Of a stretch of 64,000 nucleotides of DNA, positions 33,765 to 48,780 are shown in pieces; within the stretch, counting starts at the first letter, position 1; each line of letters opens with the position of its first letter. Origin of the DNA: Xylocopa sonorina (lineage: Eukaryota; Arthropoda; Insecta; Hymenoptera; Apidae); contig NW_027490262.1 in the NCBI RefSeq assembly GCF_050948175.1, forward strand, positions 434,001 through 498,000. Direction: 5' to 3'. Position numbers and translations under genes: made by a program. The notes beneath the pieces were generated by a model. The model was given only the letters and a program-made list of their open reading frames with translations, made no database searches and had not been told where the DNA came from.

Positions 33765-34795
33765 GCCTCGATACGTCGACATCTGGGAACGCGATTTCCA
33801 AGAAAGGAAGCGTCGCATTTACATTCAGTTGACATGTAGACATGGAGTACATAACACTTCGCAATGAATATTATATCTTATCACAAAACATAGAAATGAG
33901 ATGCGATTTCGCGTTTTAAGAAGCATTAGAACTCTATTCCTTCGATACGTAGACATCTGCAAACGCTAGTTCCTAGCAAGGAAGTTTCGCATTTACATTC
34001 CTTTGACGTGAGTACGAGGTATACGTGACACTTCGCAATGAATATTATATCTCATCATGAAACATAGAAATGAGATGCGAAGTCTCGTTTTAAGAAGCAT
34101 TGGAACTCTATTATTTATACACGTAGACACCTGGAAACGCTATTTCCTAGCAGGGAAGTGTCGCATTTACATTCTTTTGAAGTGTAGACGAGGAATACAT
34201 AACACTTCGTAATGAATATTATATCTCATCATGAAACATAGAAATGAGGTGCGATATCCCGTTTTAAGAAGCATCAGAATTCTGTTGGTTCGATACGTAG
34301 ACAACAGCAAACGCTACTTCCTAGCAAGGAAGTCTCGCACTTTCATTCATTTGAAGTGTATACGAGGTATGCGTAACACTTCGCAATGAGTATTATATCT
34401 TATCACGAAACATAGAAATGAGATGCGATATCGCGTTTTGAGAAGCATTAGAATTCTATTGCTTCGATACGTGGACAACTGCAAACGCTATTTCATAGCA
34501 ACGAAGTGTCGCGTTTACACTCATTTATAGTGTATGCGGGGAATACATATCACTGCGCAATGAATATTATATCTTATCACGGAACATAGGAATCATATGC
34601 GATATCGCGATTTAAGAAGCATTAGAGCTATATTGCTTCGATACGTCGACATCTGGAAACGCGAATTCCAAGAAAGGAAGTGTCGCATTTATATTCAGTT
34701 GAAATGTAGACGTGGAGTACATAACACTTCGCAATGAATATTATATCTTATCACAAAACATAGAAATGAGATGCGATTTCGCGTTTTAAGAAGCA
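33765..34795 (+). repeat. 5-monomer (870-bp) duplication
   Basis: The stretch 33765-33925 recurs at 34635-34795, exactly 870 bp (5 x 174) away. Both share rare variants, including the TGGAGTACATAACACTTCGC stretch and a CACAAAACATAG variant. Confidence 0.65.
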
Positions 34796-37700
34796 TTGGA
34801 ACCCTATTGCTTCGATACGTAGACATCTGCAAACGCTATTTCCTTGCAACGAAGTGTCGCATTTACATTCAGTTGTAGTGTATGCGAGGAATACATATCA
34901 CTGCGCAATGAATATTATATCTTATCATGCAACATAGAAATGAGATGCGATATCGCGTGTCAAGAAGCATTAGAAATCTATTGCTGCGTTACGTAGATAT
35001 CTGGAAACGCTGCTTCCTAGGAAGGAAGTGTCGCATTTACATTCATTTGAAATGAATACGAGGTATACATGACGCTTGCAATTAATATTATATCTTATCA
35101 TGAAACATAGAAATGGGATGCGCTATCGCGTTTTGAGAAGCAGTGGAAATCAATTGCTACAATACGTAGACATTTGCAAACGCTATTTCCTAGCAACGAG
35201 GTGCCGCATTTACACTGATTTGTAGCGTAGACGAGGTATACATAACAGTTCGCAATGTATATTACATCTAATCATAAAACATAGAAATGAGATACGATAT
35301 CGCGTTTTAAGAAGCATTAGAACTCTATTGCTACTATACGTAGACATCTGCAGACGCTATTTTCTAGTAAGGTATTGTCGCATTTAAATTCAATTGGAGT
35401 GAATACGCGGTATACATGACACTTCGCAATGAATATAATATCTTATCATGAAACATAGAAATGAGATGCGATATCTCGTATTAAGAAGCATTAGAATTAT
35501 ATTGTTTCGATACGTAGACATCTGCAAACGCTATTTCCTAGCAAGGAAGTGTCGCATTTACATCCTTCTGAAGTGAATACGAGGTATACATGACACATCG
35601 CAATGAATATTATATCTTATCATGAAACATAGAAATGAGATGCGATTGCCCCTCTTAAGAAGCATTGGAAATCTATTCATTCCATACGTAGACATCTGCA
35701 AACGCTATTCCCTAGCGAGGAAGTGTCACATTTACATTTATTTGAAGTGTATGCGAGGTATACATGACACTTGGCAATAAATATTATATCTTATCATGAA
35801 ACATAGATTTCAGATGCGATATGGCGTTTTGAGAAGCATTAGAAGTCTAATGCTACGATACGTAGACAACTGGAAGCGCTATTTCCTATCAAGGAAGTGC
35901 CGCATTTACATTCTTTTGAAGTGTATGCGAGGTATGCAAAACACTGAGCAATGAATAATATATCTTATCATGGGACATAGAAATGAGATGCGATATCTCG
36001 TTTTGAGAAGCATTGGAACCCTATTGCTTCGATACGTATACATCTGCAAACGCTACTCCCTAGCAAGGAAGTGTCGCATTTACATTCATTTGAAGTGTAT
36101 GCGAGGTATACGTGACACTCCACAATGAATATTACATCTTATCACGAAACATAGAAATGAGATGCGATATCGCGTTTTAAGAAGTATTAGAACTCTCTTG
36201 CTACGATACGTAGACATCTGCAAACGCTATTTCCTAGCAAGGAAGTGTCGCATTTACATTCATTTGAAGTGTAGACGAGATATACATAGCACTACACAAT
36301 GTATATTATATCTTATCACGTAACGTAGAATTGAGGTGCGATATGGCGTTTTAAGAAGCATTACAACTCTATTGCTATGATTCGTAGACATCTGCAAACG
36401 CTATTTCCTAGCAAGGAAGTGTCGCATTTACATTCTTAGGAAGTGTAGACGAGGTATACATAACACTCCACAATGAATATTATATTTTATCGTGAAACAT
36501 AGAAATGAGGATCGACTCGCGTTTTATGAAGCATTAGAACTCTATTGCTACGATACATAGACATCTGCAGACGCTATTTCCTAGCAAGGAAGTGTCGCAT
36601 TTACATTCTTTTGAAGTGAATACGAGGTATACATAACACTGCACAATGATTATTATATCTTATCATGAAACATAGAAATGAGATGCGATATTGCGATTTC
36701 AGAAGCATTAGAATACTATTGCTTCGATGCGTAGATATCGGGAATCGCTATTTCCTGGCAAGGAAGTGACGCATTTACATTCCTTTGAAGTGTGCACCAT
36801 AGCCCTTCGCAATGATTATTATATCTTATCATGTAACATAGAAATAATATGCGATATCGCGATCTAAGAAGTATTAGAATCCTATTGCTCGATACGCAGA
36901 CATCTGCAAACGCTACTTCCTAGCATGGAAGTGTCGCGCTTACATTTTTTTCAAAAGGAATACGAGGTATGCATGACACTTGGCAATGAATATTATATCT
37001 TATCATGAAACATAGAAATGTGGTGCGATATGGCGCTTTAAGAAGCATTAGAACACTATTGCCTCGATACGTAGACATCTGCAAACGCTACTTCCTAGCG
37101 AGGAAGTGTCGTATTTACGTTCTTTTTATGTCAATTCGAGGAATGAACGGCACTTCGCAATGAATATTATATCTTATCATAAAACATAGAAATTAGGTGC
37201 GATATCTCGTTTTAAGAAGCATTAGAACTCTATTGCTTCGACACGTAGACATCTGCCATCGCTATTCCCCAGGAAGAACTGCCGCATTTACATTCTTTGA
37301 TGTGAATACGAGGTATACATAACACTGCACAATGAATATTTTATCTTATCATGAAACATAGCAATGAGATGCGATATCTCGTTTTAAGAAGCATTAGAAC
37401 TCTATTGTTTCTATACGCAGACCTCTGGAAACGCGATTACCTAGAAACGAAGAGTCGCATTTACATTCATTTGATGTGAATGCGAGGTATACATAACACT
37501 CCACAATGAATATTATATCTTATCTTGAAACGTACAAATGAGATGCGATATCGCGTTTTAAGGAGAATTAGAACTCTATTTCTACGATACGTAGGCATCT
37601 GCAGACGCTATTTCCTAGCAAGGAAGTGTCGCATTTACATTCTTTTGAAGCGTAGACGAGATATACATATCACTGCACAATGAATATTATATCTTATCAT

Positions 37701-40700
37701 GAAACATAGAAATGGGATGCGATATCGCGATCTAAGAAGCATTAGAACCCTAATGCTACGTTACGTAGACATCTGCAAACGCTATTTCCTAGCAAGGAAG
37801 TGTCGCATTTACATTCTTTTGAAGCGAATACGAGGTTTACATAACACTGCACAATGAATATTATATCTTATCATGAAACATAGAAATGAGATGCGATATC
37901 GCGATTTTAGAAGCACTAGAAATCTATTGCTTCGATACGTAGACATCTGGAAACGCTATTTCCGAGCAAGGAAGTGTCGCATTTACATTCTTTTGAAGTG
38001 TATGCGAGGTATACATGACACTTCGCAATGATTATTATATATTATCATGAAACATAGAAATGAGATGCGATATCGCGTTTTGAGAAGCATTAGAAAACTA
38101 ATGCTACGATACGTAGACATCTGCAAATGCTATTTCCTAGCAAGGAAGTGTCGCATTTACATTGTTTTGAAGTGAATACGAGGTATACATGGCACTTCGC
38201 AATGTATATTGTATCTTATCATGATACATACAAATGAGATGCGATATCGCGTTTGAAGAAGAATTAGAACTCTATTTCTACGATACGCAGACATCTGCAG
38301 ACGCTATTTCGTAGCAAGGAAGTGTCGCATTTACATTCTTTTGAAGTGCAGACGAGATATACATATCACTGCACAATGAATATTATATCTTATCACGAGA
38401 CATAGAAATGAGATGCGATATCTCGTTTTAAGAAGCATTAGAAATCTGTTGCTTCGATACGTAGACTTCTGCCATCGCTATTTCCTAACAGGGAAGTGTC
38501 GCATTTACATTCTTTTGAAGCGAGTACGAGGTATACATAACACTCCCCAACGAATACTATATCTTATCATGAAACATAGAAATGAGAGGCGATATGGCGA
38601 TTCAACAAGCAGTAGATCTCCATTGCTTCGATACGTAGACATCTACCAACGCTATTTCCTAGCAAGGAAGTGTCGCATTTACATTCATTTGAAGTGTATG
38701 CGAGGTATACATGACACTTAGAAATGAATATTATATCTTATCACGAAACATAGAAATGAGATGCGATATCGCGATTTTAGAAGCATCAGAAACCTATTGC
38801 TTCGATACGTAGAGATCTAGAATCGCTACTTCCCAGCAAGGAAGTGTGCCATTTACATTCTCTTGAAGTGAATGCGAGGTATACATGATACTTCGCAATG
38901 AACATTATATCTTATCATGAATCATAGAAATGAGATACGATATCTTGTTTTAAGAAGCATTAGATCTCTATTGGTACGTTACGTAGACATCTGCGGACGC
39001 TATTTCCTAGCAAGGAAGTGTTGCATTTACATTCTTTTGAAGTGAATACGAGGTATACATAACACTCCACAATGAATATTATATCTTATTATGAAACATA
39101 GAAATGAAATGCGATATGGCGATTTAAGAAGCATTAGAAATTTATTGCTTCGATGCGGAGACATGTGCCAACGCTATTTCCTAGCAAGGAAGTGTCGCAT
39201 TTACATTCTTTTGAAGCGAATGCGAGGTATACATAACACTCCACAACTTATATTATATCTTATCCTGAAACATAGAAATGAGATGCGCTATGGCGATATA
39301 AGAAGCATTAGAACTCCATTGCCTCGATACGTAGACATCTGTAAACGTAACTTCCTAGCAAGGAAGTGTCGCATTTACATTCCCTTCAAAGCAGTACGAG
39401 GTATACATGACACTTCGTAATGAATATTATATCTTATCATGAAACATAGAAATGAGATGCGATATCGCGATTTAAGCAGGATTAGAACACTATTGGTTCG
39501 ATACGTAGACATCTGCAAACTCTATTTCCAAGCAAGGAAGTGTCGCATTTACATTCTCTTGATGTGAATACGAAGTATGCATGACACTTCGCAATGAATA
39601 TTATATCTTGTCATAAAACATAGAAATGAGATGCGATATCTCGATTTAAGAAGCATTAGAACTCTATTGCTTCTATACGTAGACAACTGCAAACGCAATT
39701 TCCAAGCAAGGAAGTGTCACATTTACAATCACTTGAAGTGTAGACGAGATATACATAACACTGCACAATGATTATTATATCTTATCATGAAACGTAGAAG
39801 TGATATGCGATATCGCGATTTAAGATGCATTGGAATTCTATTCCTTCGATATGTAGACATCTGGAAACGCTATTTCCTAGGAAGGAAGTGTCGCACTTAC
39901 ATTCTTTTGAAGTGAATATGAGGTATACATAACACACCACAATAAATATTATATTTTATCGTGAAACATAGAAATGTGATGCGATATTGCGATTTAAGAA
40001 GCAATAGAACCCTATTGCTACGATACGTAGACATCTGCAAACGCTATTTCCTAGCTAGGATCTGTCGCATTTACAATCACTTGAAGTGTATGCGAGGTAT
40101 ACATGACACTCCGCAATGAATATTATACCATATCATGAAACATAGAAATGTGTTGCGATACAGCGTTTTGTGAAGGATTAGAAATCTATTGCTTCGTTAC
40201 ATAGATATCTGCAAACACCACTTCCTAGCTAGGAAGTGTCGCATTTACATTCAATTGAAGTGAATACGAGGAAAACATAATACTGCACAATGTATATTAT
40301 ATCTTATCATGAAACGTATGAATGAGATACGATATCGCGTTTGAAGAAGCATGAGAACTCTATTGCTTCGATACTTAGACATCTGCAAACGCTATTTCCT
40401 AGCAAGGAAGTGTCGCATTTACATTCATTTGAAGAGTATCCGAGGTATACATGACACTTCGCAATGAATATTATATCTCATCATGAAACATAAGAATGAG
40501 AGGCGATATCGGGATTTAAGAAGCATTAGAACTCTATCGCATCGATACGTAGACATCTGCAAAAGCTATTTCCTAGCACGGAAGTGTCGCATTTTCATTC
40601 TTTTGAAGTGAATACGAGGGATACATAACACTCCACAATGAATATCATATCTTATCACGAAACATAGAAGAGAGACGCAATATCGCGATTTAAGAAGCAT

Positions 40701-43260
40701 TAGAACTCCATTGCTACGATACGTAGACATCTGCAAACGCTATTTCCTGGCATGGAAGTGTCCCATTTACATTCTTTTGAAGTGATTACGAGGTATACAT
40801 GACACTTCGCAATGAATATTATATCTTATCACGAAACATAGAAATGAGTTGCGATATCTCGTTTTAAGAAGAATTAAAACTCTACTGCTTCGATAAGTAG
40901 ACATCTGTCAACGCTATTTCCTAGCAAGGAAGCGTCGCACTTACATTCATTTGAAGTGTATGCGAGGTATACATGACACTTCGAAATGAATATTATATCT
41001 TATCATGAAACATAGAAATGAGTTGCGATATCGCGTTTTTAGAAGCATTAGAACGCTATTGCTTCCAAACGTAGACATCTGCCATCGCTATATCCTAGCA
41101 AGGAAGTGTCTCAGTTACATTCATTTGAAGTGTATGCGAGGTATACAAGACACTTCGCAATGAATATTATATCTTATCATGAGACATAGTAATAAGGTGC
41201 GATATCGCGTTCTAAGAAGGATTAGAACTCTATTGCTACGATATGTAGACATCTGCAAACGCTATTTCCTAGCAATGGAGTTTCGCATTTACATTCTTTT
41301 GAAGTGAATGCGAGGTATACATATCACTCCGCAATGAATATTATCTCTTATCATGAAACATAGAAATGAGATGCGATATCGCGTTTTCAGAAGCATTAGA
41401 AATCTATTGCTTCGATACGTAGACATCTGCAAACGCAACTTCTTAGCATGGAAGTGGTGCACTTTAACACTTTTGAAGTGAATACGAGGTATACATGACA
41501 CTCCACAATGAATATCATATGTTATCGTGAAACATAGAAATGAGATGCGGCATCGAGTTTTAAGTAGCATTAGAACTCTATTGCTAGGATACGTAGACAT
41601 CTGCAAACGCTATTTCCTGCCAAAGAAGAAGCGCATTTACATTCTTTTGAAGCGATTACGAGGTATACATAACGCTGCTCAGTGAATATTATATCTTATT
41701 GTGAAACATAGAAATGGGATGCGATATCTCGCTTCCAAGAAGCATAATATCTCTATTGCTTCGATACGTAGACATCTGCCAACGCTATTTCCTAGCAAGG
41801 AAGTGTCACATTTTCATTATTTTGAAGTGAATACGAAGTATACATAACACTGCACAATGAATAATATATCTTATCATGAAACATAGAAATGAGGTGCTAT
41901 ATCGCGATCTAAAAAGCATTAGAACTCTGTTGCTACGACACTTAGACATCTGCAAAAGCTATTTAATAGGAACGAAGAGTCGCACTTACATTCTTTTGAA
42001 ATGATTACGAGATATCCATAACACTCCAGAATGAATATTATATCATGTCATGAAATATAGGAATGAGATGCGATATCACGATATAAGAAGCATTAGAAAA
42101 CTATTGCTTCGGTACGGAGACATCTGCAAACGCTATTTCCAAGCAAGGAAGTGTCGCATTTACATTCTTCTGAAGTGAATACGAGGAATACATGAACCTT
42201 CGCAATGAATATTATATCTTATCGTGAAACATAGAAATGAGATGCGATATCGCGTTTTAAGAAGCATTAGGACTCTATTTGCTACGATAAGTAGACATCT
42301 GCAGACGCTAGTTCCTAGCAAGGAAGTGTCGCATTGTCATTCCTTTGATGTGAATACGAGGTGTACAAGAAGCTCCACAATGAGTATTATATCTAATCAT
42401 GAAACATAGGAATGAGATGCGAAGTCTCGTTTTAAGAAGCATTAGAACCCTATTGTTTCTATACGTAGACATCTGCAGACGCTATTTCGTAGCAAGGAAG
42501 TGTCGTATTTACATTCTTTTGAAGTGAATACGAAGTATACATGATACTCCGCAATGAATATTAAATCTTATCATAGAACATAGAAATGAGATGCGATATC
42601 TCGTTTTAAGAAGCATTAGAACTCTGTTGCTTCGATACGTAGACATCTGCAGACGCTATTTCCTAGCAAGGAAGTGTCGCACTTACATTCACCTGAAGTG
42701 TATGCGAGGTATACAAGACACTTTGCAATGAATATTACATCTTATCATGATTCATAGAAATGAGGTGCGATATCGCGTTCTAAGAAGGATTAGAATTCTA
42801 ATGCAACGAAACGTAGATATCTGCAAACGCTATTTCCAAGCAAGGAAGTGTCGCATTTACATTCTATTGCAGTGAATACGAGGTATACATAACACTGCAC
42901 AATGAATATTATACCTTATCATAAAACATAGAAATGAGATGCGATATCTCGTATTAAGAAGCATTAGAACTCTATTGCTTCGATACGTAGGCATCTGCAA
43001 ACGCTATTTCCTAGCAAGTGAGTGTCGCATTTACATTCTTTTGAAGTGAATACGAATTATACATGACACTCCGCAATGAATATTATATCTTATTATAAAA
43101 CATAGAAATGAGATGCGATATCTCGTTTCAGGAAGCGTTAGAACTCTGTTGCTTCGATACGTAGACATCTCTGATCCCTATTTCCTAGCAAGGTAGTGCC
43201 GCACTTATATTCATTTGATGTGTATGCGAGGTATACATGACACTTCGCAATGAATACTAT

Positions 43261-43960
43261 ATCTTGTCATGAAACATAGAAATAAGATGCGATACGGCGA
43301 TTTGGGAAGCATTAGAACACTATGGCTTCGATACGTAGACATCTTCCAACGCTATTTCCTAGCAAGGAAGTGTCGCATTTACATTCAGTTGAAGTGTATG
43401 CGAGGTATACGAGACACTTCGCGATGAATATAACATCTTATGATGAAACATAGAAATGAGATGCAATATCGCCTTTTAAGAAGCGTTAAAGCTCTATTGC
43501 TACGATACGTAGACATCTGCAAACGCTATTTCCTAGCAAGGAAGTGTCGCATTTACATTCATTAGAAGTGTATGCGAGGTATAAATGACTCTTCGCAATG
43601 AATATTACATCTTATCATGACACATAGAAATGAGATGCAATATCGCGTCTTGGAAGCATTAGAATCCTAATGCTACGATACGTAGACGTCTGCAAACGCA
43701 ATTTCCTAGCAAGGAAGTGTCGCATTTACATTCTGTTGAGGTGAATACGACGTATACAAACACTCCACAATGAATATTACATCTTGTCATGAAACATAGA
43801 AATAAGATGCGATACGGCGATTTGGGAAGCATTAGAACACTATGGCTTCGATACGTAGACATCTTCCAACGCTATTTCCTAGCAAGGAAGTGTCGCATTT
43901 ACATTCAGTTGAAGTGTATGCGAGGTATACAAGACACTTCGCAATGAATATTATATCTTA
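43261..43960 (+). repeat. 3-monomer duplication
   Basis: 43261-43440 and 43781-43960 are 520 bp apart, about three monomers. They share private variants such as GATACGGCGATTTGGGAAGC and CTATGGCTTCG. Confidence 0.7.
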
Positions 43961-44317
43961 TCATGGGGCATAGAAATGGGATGCGATATCGCGTTTTGAG
44001 AAGCTGTAGAACTCTAATGATACGATACGTAGACATCTGCAAACGCAATTTCCTAGCAAGGAAGTGTCGCATTTATATTCATTTGAAGTGTATGCGAGGT
44101 ATAAGTGGCACTTCGCAATGAATATTATATCCTATCATGAAACCTAGAGATGAAATGCGATATCGCGATTTAAGAAGCTTTAGAACTCTATTGCTTCGAT
44201 ACGTAGACATCTGCAAAGGCTACTTCCTAGCAAGGAAGTGTCGCATTTACATTCTTTTGAAGTGAATACGAGGTATATATAACACTTCACAATGAATGCT
44301 ATATCTTATCATGAGAC

Positions 44318-45675
44318 TGTGACGGGTTTTCCCGTTACAATTCGCAAGAAAGGGGGGAGATCGAAACAATAATGAAGGGGTATACGGAGGTTTAATTCGG
44401 GGTACAGAATATCGGGGTACAAAATATCCACGTGGTATTATCGTCGATGAATTCGCCAACGCCAAATACAAAACAGAGAATTTTCTATCCAGTGAGTATT
44501 TCGTAACTGCGAGGCGGGAACTTTTTGGGCGCCAGCTACTCAAGGAGTAGCGAAAACTATTAGACCACGCAACCCGGGGAAACCCGGTGCATGATACTCC
44601 TCGAAATCTCGAAATACTCCCTCGCTCGACTACTTCTAGCCGAGTGCGCAATATAGGGTCGCGGGATACTGAACTTGCGGCTTCTTTCTAGATTGTCTCG
44701 ACGCGGTATAACAAAAGGGTATACGACACGCCGCGAATGACCGGGGATCACCACCCGTTATACAATACAAAATTACAATATGCAATATCACAAATGCGGC
44801 AGGGAACAAATTGGGACGCTTTAGCATATAAGGACTCACGTTCTCGCTTCCAGCAAGTCTGGATCTCGTTCAGTCCGTCTATATATATCTCTCTCTCTCT
44901 CCTCCGAATCGCTCCGTATGATCGCTTGCTCGGTTGCTCGCTGAGTAGTCGCTAAGTAGTCGCTAAGAAGTAGAGGCGAAGAAGAGGATGTCTTTCTGCT
45001 GGCTAGCACTTATATAGGTTTGCTGGGGGTCCTCGGATCCCCTTGGATCCTTCCTAGGGTTCCTTGGTGGAGTAGGGCTATTCGCGTGGGGATTGTTCGG
45101 GGCATCGATCGGTGGATTTCGGCGATCTTCCCTGATCGCCCCCTCTGGTGTGTCCAGCGAGGGTCCTCTGGATTATTTGAACTGCGGCGCGTGTCGCGCG
45201 CCGCACTTCCTCGGCTCACCTGCAGCTCCGCTGCTCATCTTGAGTTTCCATCTCCATGGGCTCAGGGGAGGGGTGGAGGTCCTTCTCACACCCGAGGTCT
45301 TTCCTGTCCGTCTCCATGGACTATGGCAGCGGTCTTATAGGTGCAGGGTTCTGGATCTTATCCTTCGGGCTTCAGGGTTTCTTCTGGTTCGCTTCCCGAC
45401 TCCTCCACCGTCGAGCTCGTCACTCTACCTCGGCGCATAGCCCGTCCGCAAACCTGCGGTCTTCGTACTCGCCGAAGGGGCGTCTTCTGGGTTGCTTCTT
45501 CTTTAGCTCGCCAGTCTTATTCGTAGAACGGAGAGAGAGAAAAGAACGGGGAGGGGAAGGGGGGAAAGGTTCTATGATCGCGTATTTCACATTTCTCGCA
45601 TGAGTGGTGATCTGTGAGCTAGTCTAACCGAAGCAGGAGAGGGGTGTGCGAGCCTTGTGACGCCACCACGTCACA
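44318..45675. mobile_element. Solo LTR with perfect termini and target duplication
   Basis: 1358 bp bounded by TGTGACG and CGTCACA, a perfect 7-bp inverted repeat, and flanked by agac on both sides (44314-44317, 45676-45679). The satellite reads through uninterrupted if one copy of agac is ignored. No internal coding region is present, so it is a solo LTR from recombination between two LTRs. A TATATAAG box on the minus strand near 45015-45008 and a TATAAG on the plus strand near 44827 leave orientation open. A CT-rich microsatellite lies at about 44878-44900 and a GA/G-rich tract at about 45528-45570. The 4-bp duplication fits a Gypsy-type integrase. Confidence 0.88.
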
Positions 45676-48675
45676 AGACATAGAAATGATATGCGATACC
45701 GCGTTTTAAGAAGCATTAGAACTCTATTAATTCGATAAGCAGATATCTGCAAACGCTATTTCCTAGCATAGAAGTGTCGCATTTACATTCATTTGAAGTG
45801 AAGACGAGATATACATAACACTGCACAATGAATATTATATCTTGTCATGAAGGATAGAAATGAGATGCGATATCGCGATTTAAGATGCATTAGAACTCTA
45901 ATACTTCGATACGTAGACATCTGCCAACGCTATTTCCTAGCAGGGAAGAGTCGCATTTACATTCTTTTGAAGTAAATACGAGGAATACATAACACTGCAC
46001 AAAGAATGTTATATCTTATCATGAAACATAGAAATGAGATGCGATATCTCCATTTAAGAAGCATTAGAAATCTGTTGCTTCGATACGGAGACATCTGCAA
46101 ACGCAATTTCCTAGCAAGGAAGTGTCGCATTTATATTCTTTTGAAGTGAATATGAGGTATATATGATACTTCGTAATGAATTTTTTATCTTATCGTGATA
46201 CATAGGAATGAGATGCCATATTGCGTTTTGATAAGCATTAGAACTCTATTGCTTCGATACGTAGACATCCGCCATCGCTATATCCTAGCAAAGAAGTGTC
46301 GCAGTTACATTCATTTGAAGTGTATGCGAGGTATACATAACACTTCGCAATGAATATTATATCTTATCATGAAACACAGAAATGAGTTGCGATATGGCGA
46401 TTAAAGAAGCATTAGAGCTCTATTGCTTCGATACGTAACCATCTGCAAACGCTACTTCCTAGCAAGGAAGTGTCGCATTTACAATCTTTGGAAGTGAATA
46501 CGAGGTATACATAACACTCCACAATGAATGTTATATCTTATCATGAAACACAGAAATGAGATGCGATATCGCGTTTTAAGAAGCATTAGAACTCTATTGC
46601 TCCGATACGTAGACATCTGCAAACGCTATTTCCTTGCAAGGATATGTCGCGTTTACATTCTTTTGAAGTGAATTCGAGGTATACATGACACTTCGCCATG
46701 AATATTATATCTTATCGTGAATCATAGAAATGAGATGCGACATCTCGTTTTAAGAAGCATTAGAGCTCTATTGCTCCGATACGTAGGCATCTGCAAACGC
46801 TACTTCCTAGTAAAGAAGTGTCGCATTTACATTCATTTGAAGTGTATGCGAGATATACATAACATTCCACTATGAATATTAAATCTTATCATGAGACATA
46901 GAAAAGAGATGCGATGTCGCGTTTTAGGAAGCATTAGAACTCTATTGCTTCGATACGTAGGCATCTGCAAACGCTACTTCCTAGTAAAGAAGTGTCGCAT
47001 TTACCTTCATTTGAAGTGTAGACGAGGTATACATAACACTCCACAATGAATATTAAATCTTATCATGAAACATAGAAAAGAGATGCGTTATCGCGTTTTA
47101 AGAAGCATTAGAACCCTATTGCTACGATACGTAGACATCAGCAGACGCTACTTTCTAGCAAGGAAGTGACGCATTTACATTCAGTTGAAGTGTATGCGAG
47201 GTATACATGACACTTCGCAATGAATATTATATCTTACCATGAAACATAGAAATGAGATACGATATCGCGTTTTAAGAAGCAATAGAACACTATTTCTACG
47301 ATGCGTAGACATCTGCGGATGCTACTTCTATGCAAGGATGTGTCGCATTTACATTCTTTTGAAAGGAATACAAGGTATACATGACACTCCACAATGAATA
47401 TTATATCTTATCGTAAAACATAGAAATGTGATGCGAAACCTCGTTTTAAGAAGCAGTGGACCTCTGTTTCTTCGATACGCAGACATCTGCCATCGCTATA
47501 TCCTAGCAAGGAAGTGTCGCATTTACATTCTTTTGAAGTGAATACGAGGTATACATAACACCGCGCAATGAATATTATATCTTATAGTGAGACATCGAAA
47601 TGAGATGCCATATCGCGTTTTGGGAAGCACTAGAACCCCATTACTACGATACGTAGACATCTGCAATCGCTAGTTCCTAGCAAGGAATTGTCACATTTAC
47701 GTTCTTTTGAAGTGAATACGAGGTATACATAGCACTCCACAATGAATATTATACCTTATCATGAAACATAGAAATGTGGACCGATTTCGCGTCTTAAGAA
47801 GCATTAGAAATCTATTGCTTCGATACGTAGACATCTGCAGCCGCTATTACGTAGCAAGGAAGTGTCGCATTTACTATCTTTTGAAGTGAATACGAGGTAT
47901 ACATAACAATCCACAATGAGAATTATATCTTATCATGAAGCATATAAATGAGGATCGATTTCGAGTTTTAAGAAGCATTAGGACTCTATTGCTACGATTC
48001 GTAGACATCTGCAAATGCTAATTCCTAGCAAGCAAGTGTCGCATTTTCAATCTTTTGAAGTGAACACGAGGTATACATAACAATCCACAATGAATATTAT
48101 ATCTTATCATATAACGTAGAATTGAGGTGCGATATCGCGATTTAAGAAGCATTGGAATACTATTGCTTCGATACGTAGACATCTGCCAACGCTACTTCCT
48201 TCCAAGGATGTGTCGCATTTACATACTTTTGAAGTGAATACGAGGTATACATAACACGCCACAATGAATATTATTTCTTATCATGAAACATAGAAATGAG
48301 ATGCGATATCGCGTTTTGAGAAGCATTAGAACGCTACTGCTACAATACGTAGACATCTGCAATCGTTACTTCCTTGCAAGGATGTGTCGCATTTACATTC
48401 TTTTGATGTGAGTACGTGGTATACATAACACTGCACAATGAATATTATATCTTATCATAAAACATAGAAATGATATGCGATATGGCGATTTAAGAAGCAT
48501 TAGAACTCTATTGCTACGATACGTAGATATCTGGAGACGCTACTTCCTAGCAAGTAAGTGTCGCATTCACATTCATTTGAAGTGAATACGAGGTATACAC
48601 AACACTTCACAATGAATATTATATCTTATAATGAAACATAGAAATGGGATGCGATATGACGATTTAAGAAGCATT

Positions 48676-48724
48676 ATATATGTATATATTGCTTGCTAAT
48701 AGTACATTATATATGTATTATATT
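48676..48724 (+). repeat. Small AT-rich insertion in a satellite monomer
   Basis: Between GCATTA and TATTGCTTCG this monomer has about 38 extra bases, with ATATATGTAT twice and a partial second copy of the ATTGCTT context. It could be a tiny insertion or a templated repair tract. Confidence 0.6.
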
Positions 48725-48780
48725 GCTTCGATACGTAGACATCAGCAAACGCTATTTCCAAGCAAGGAAATGTCACACTT

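Larger units (their letters stand above)
25578..44317 (+). repeat. 174-bp satellite, tract 3
   Basis: About 108 head-to-tail monomers in the same orientation as the other tracts. Variants alternate at a few columns, such as GTGAATACGAGG, GTGTATGCGAGG and GTGTAGACGAGA after GAA, and GCGATATCGCG, GCGACATCTCG and GCGATATGGCG in the palindrome region. Shared variants at multiples of 174 bp mark local duplications (33765/34635 and 43261/43781). No gene or inserted element was seen in it. Confidence 0.97.

Noticed and set aside
45020..45603. Overlapping 106-115-codon frames in the second solo LTR
   Set aside because: Three frames overlap on one strand, composition is low-complexity at the end, and the block has LTR termini and a target duplication.
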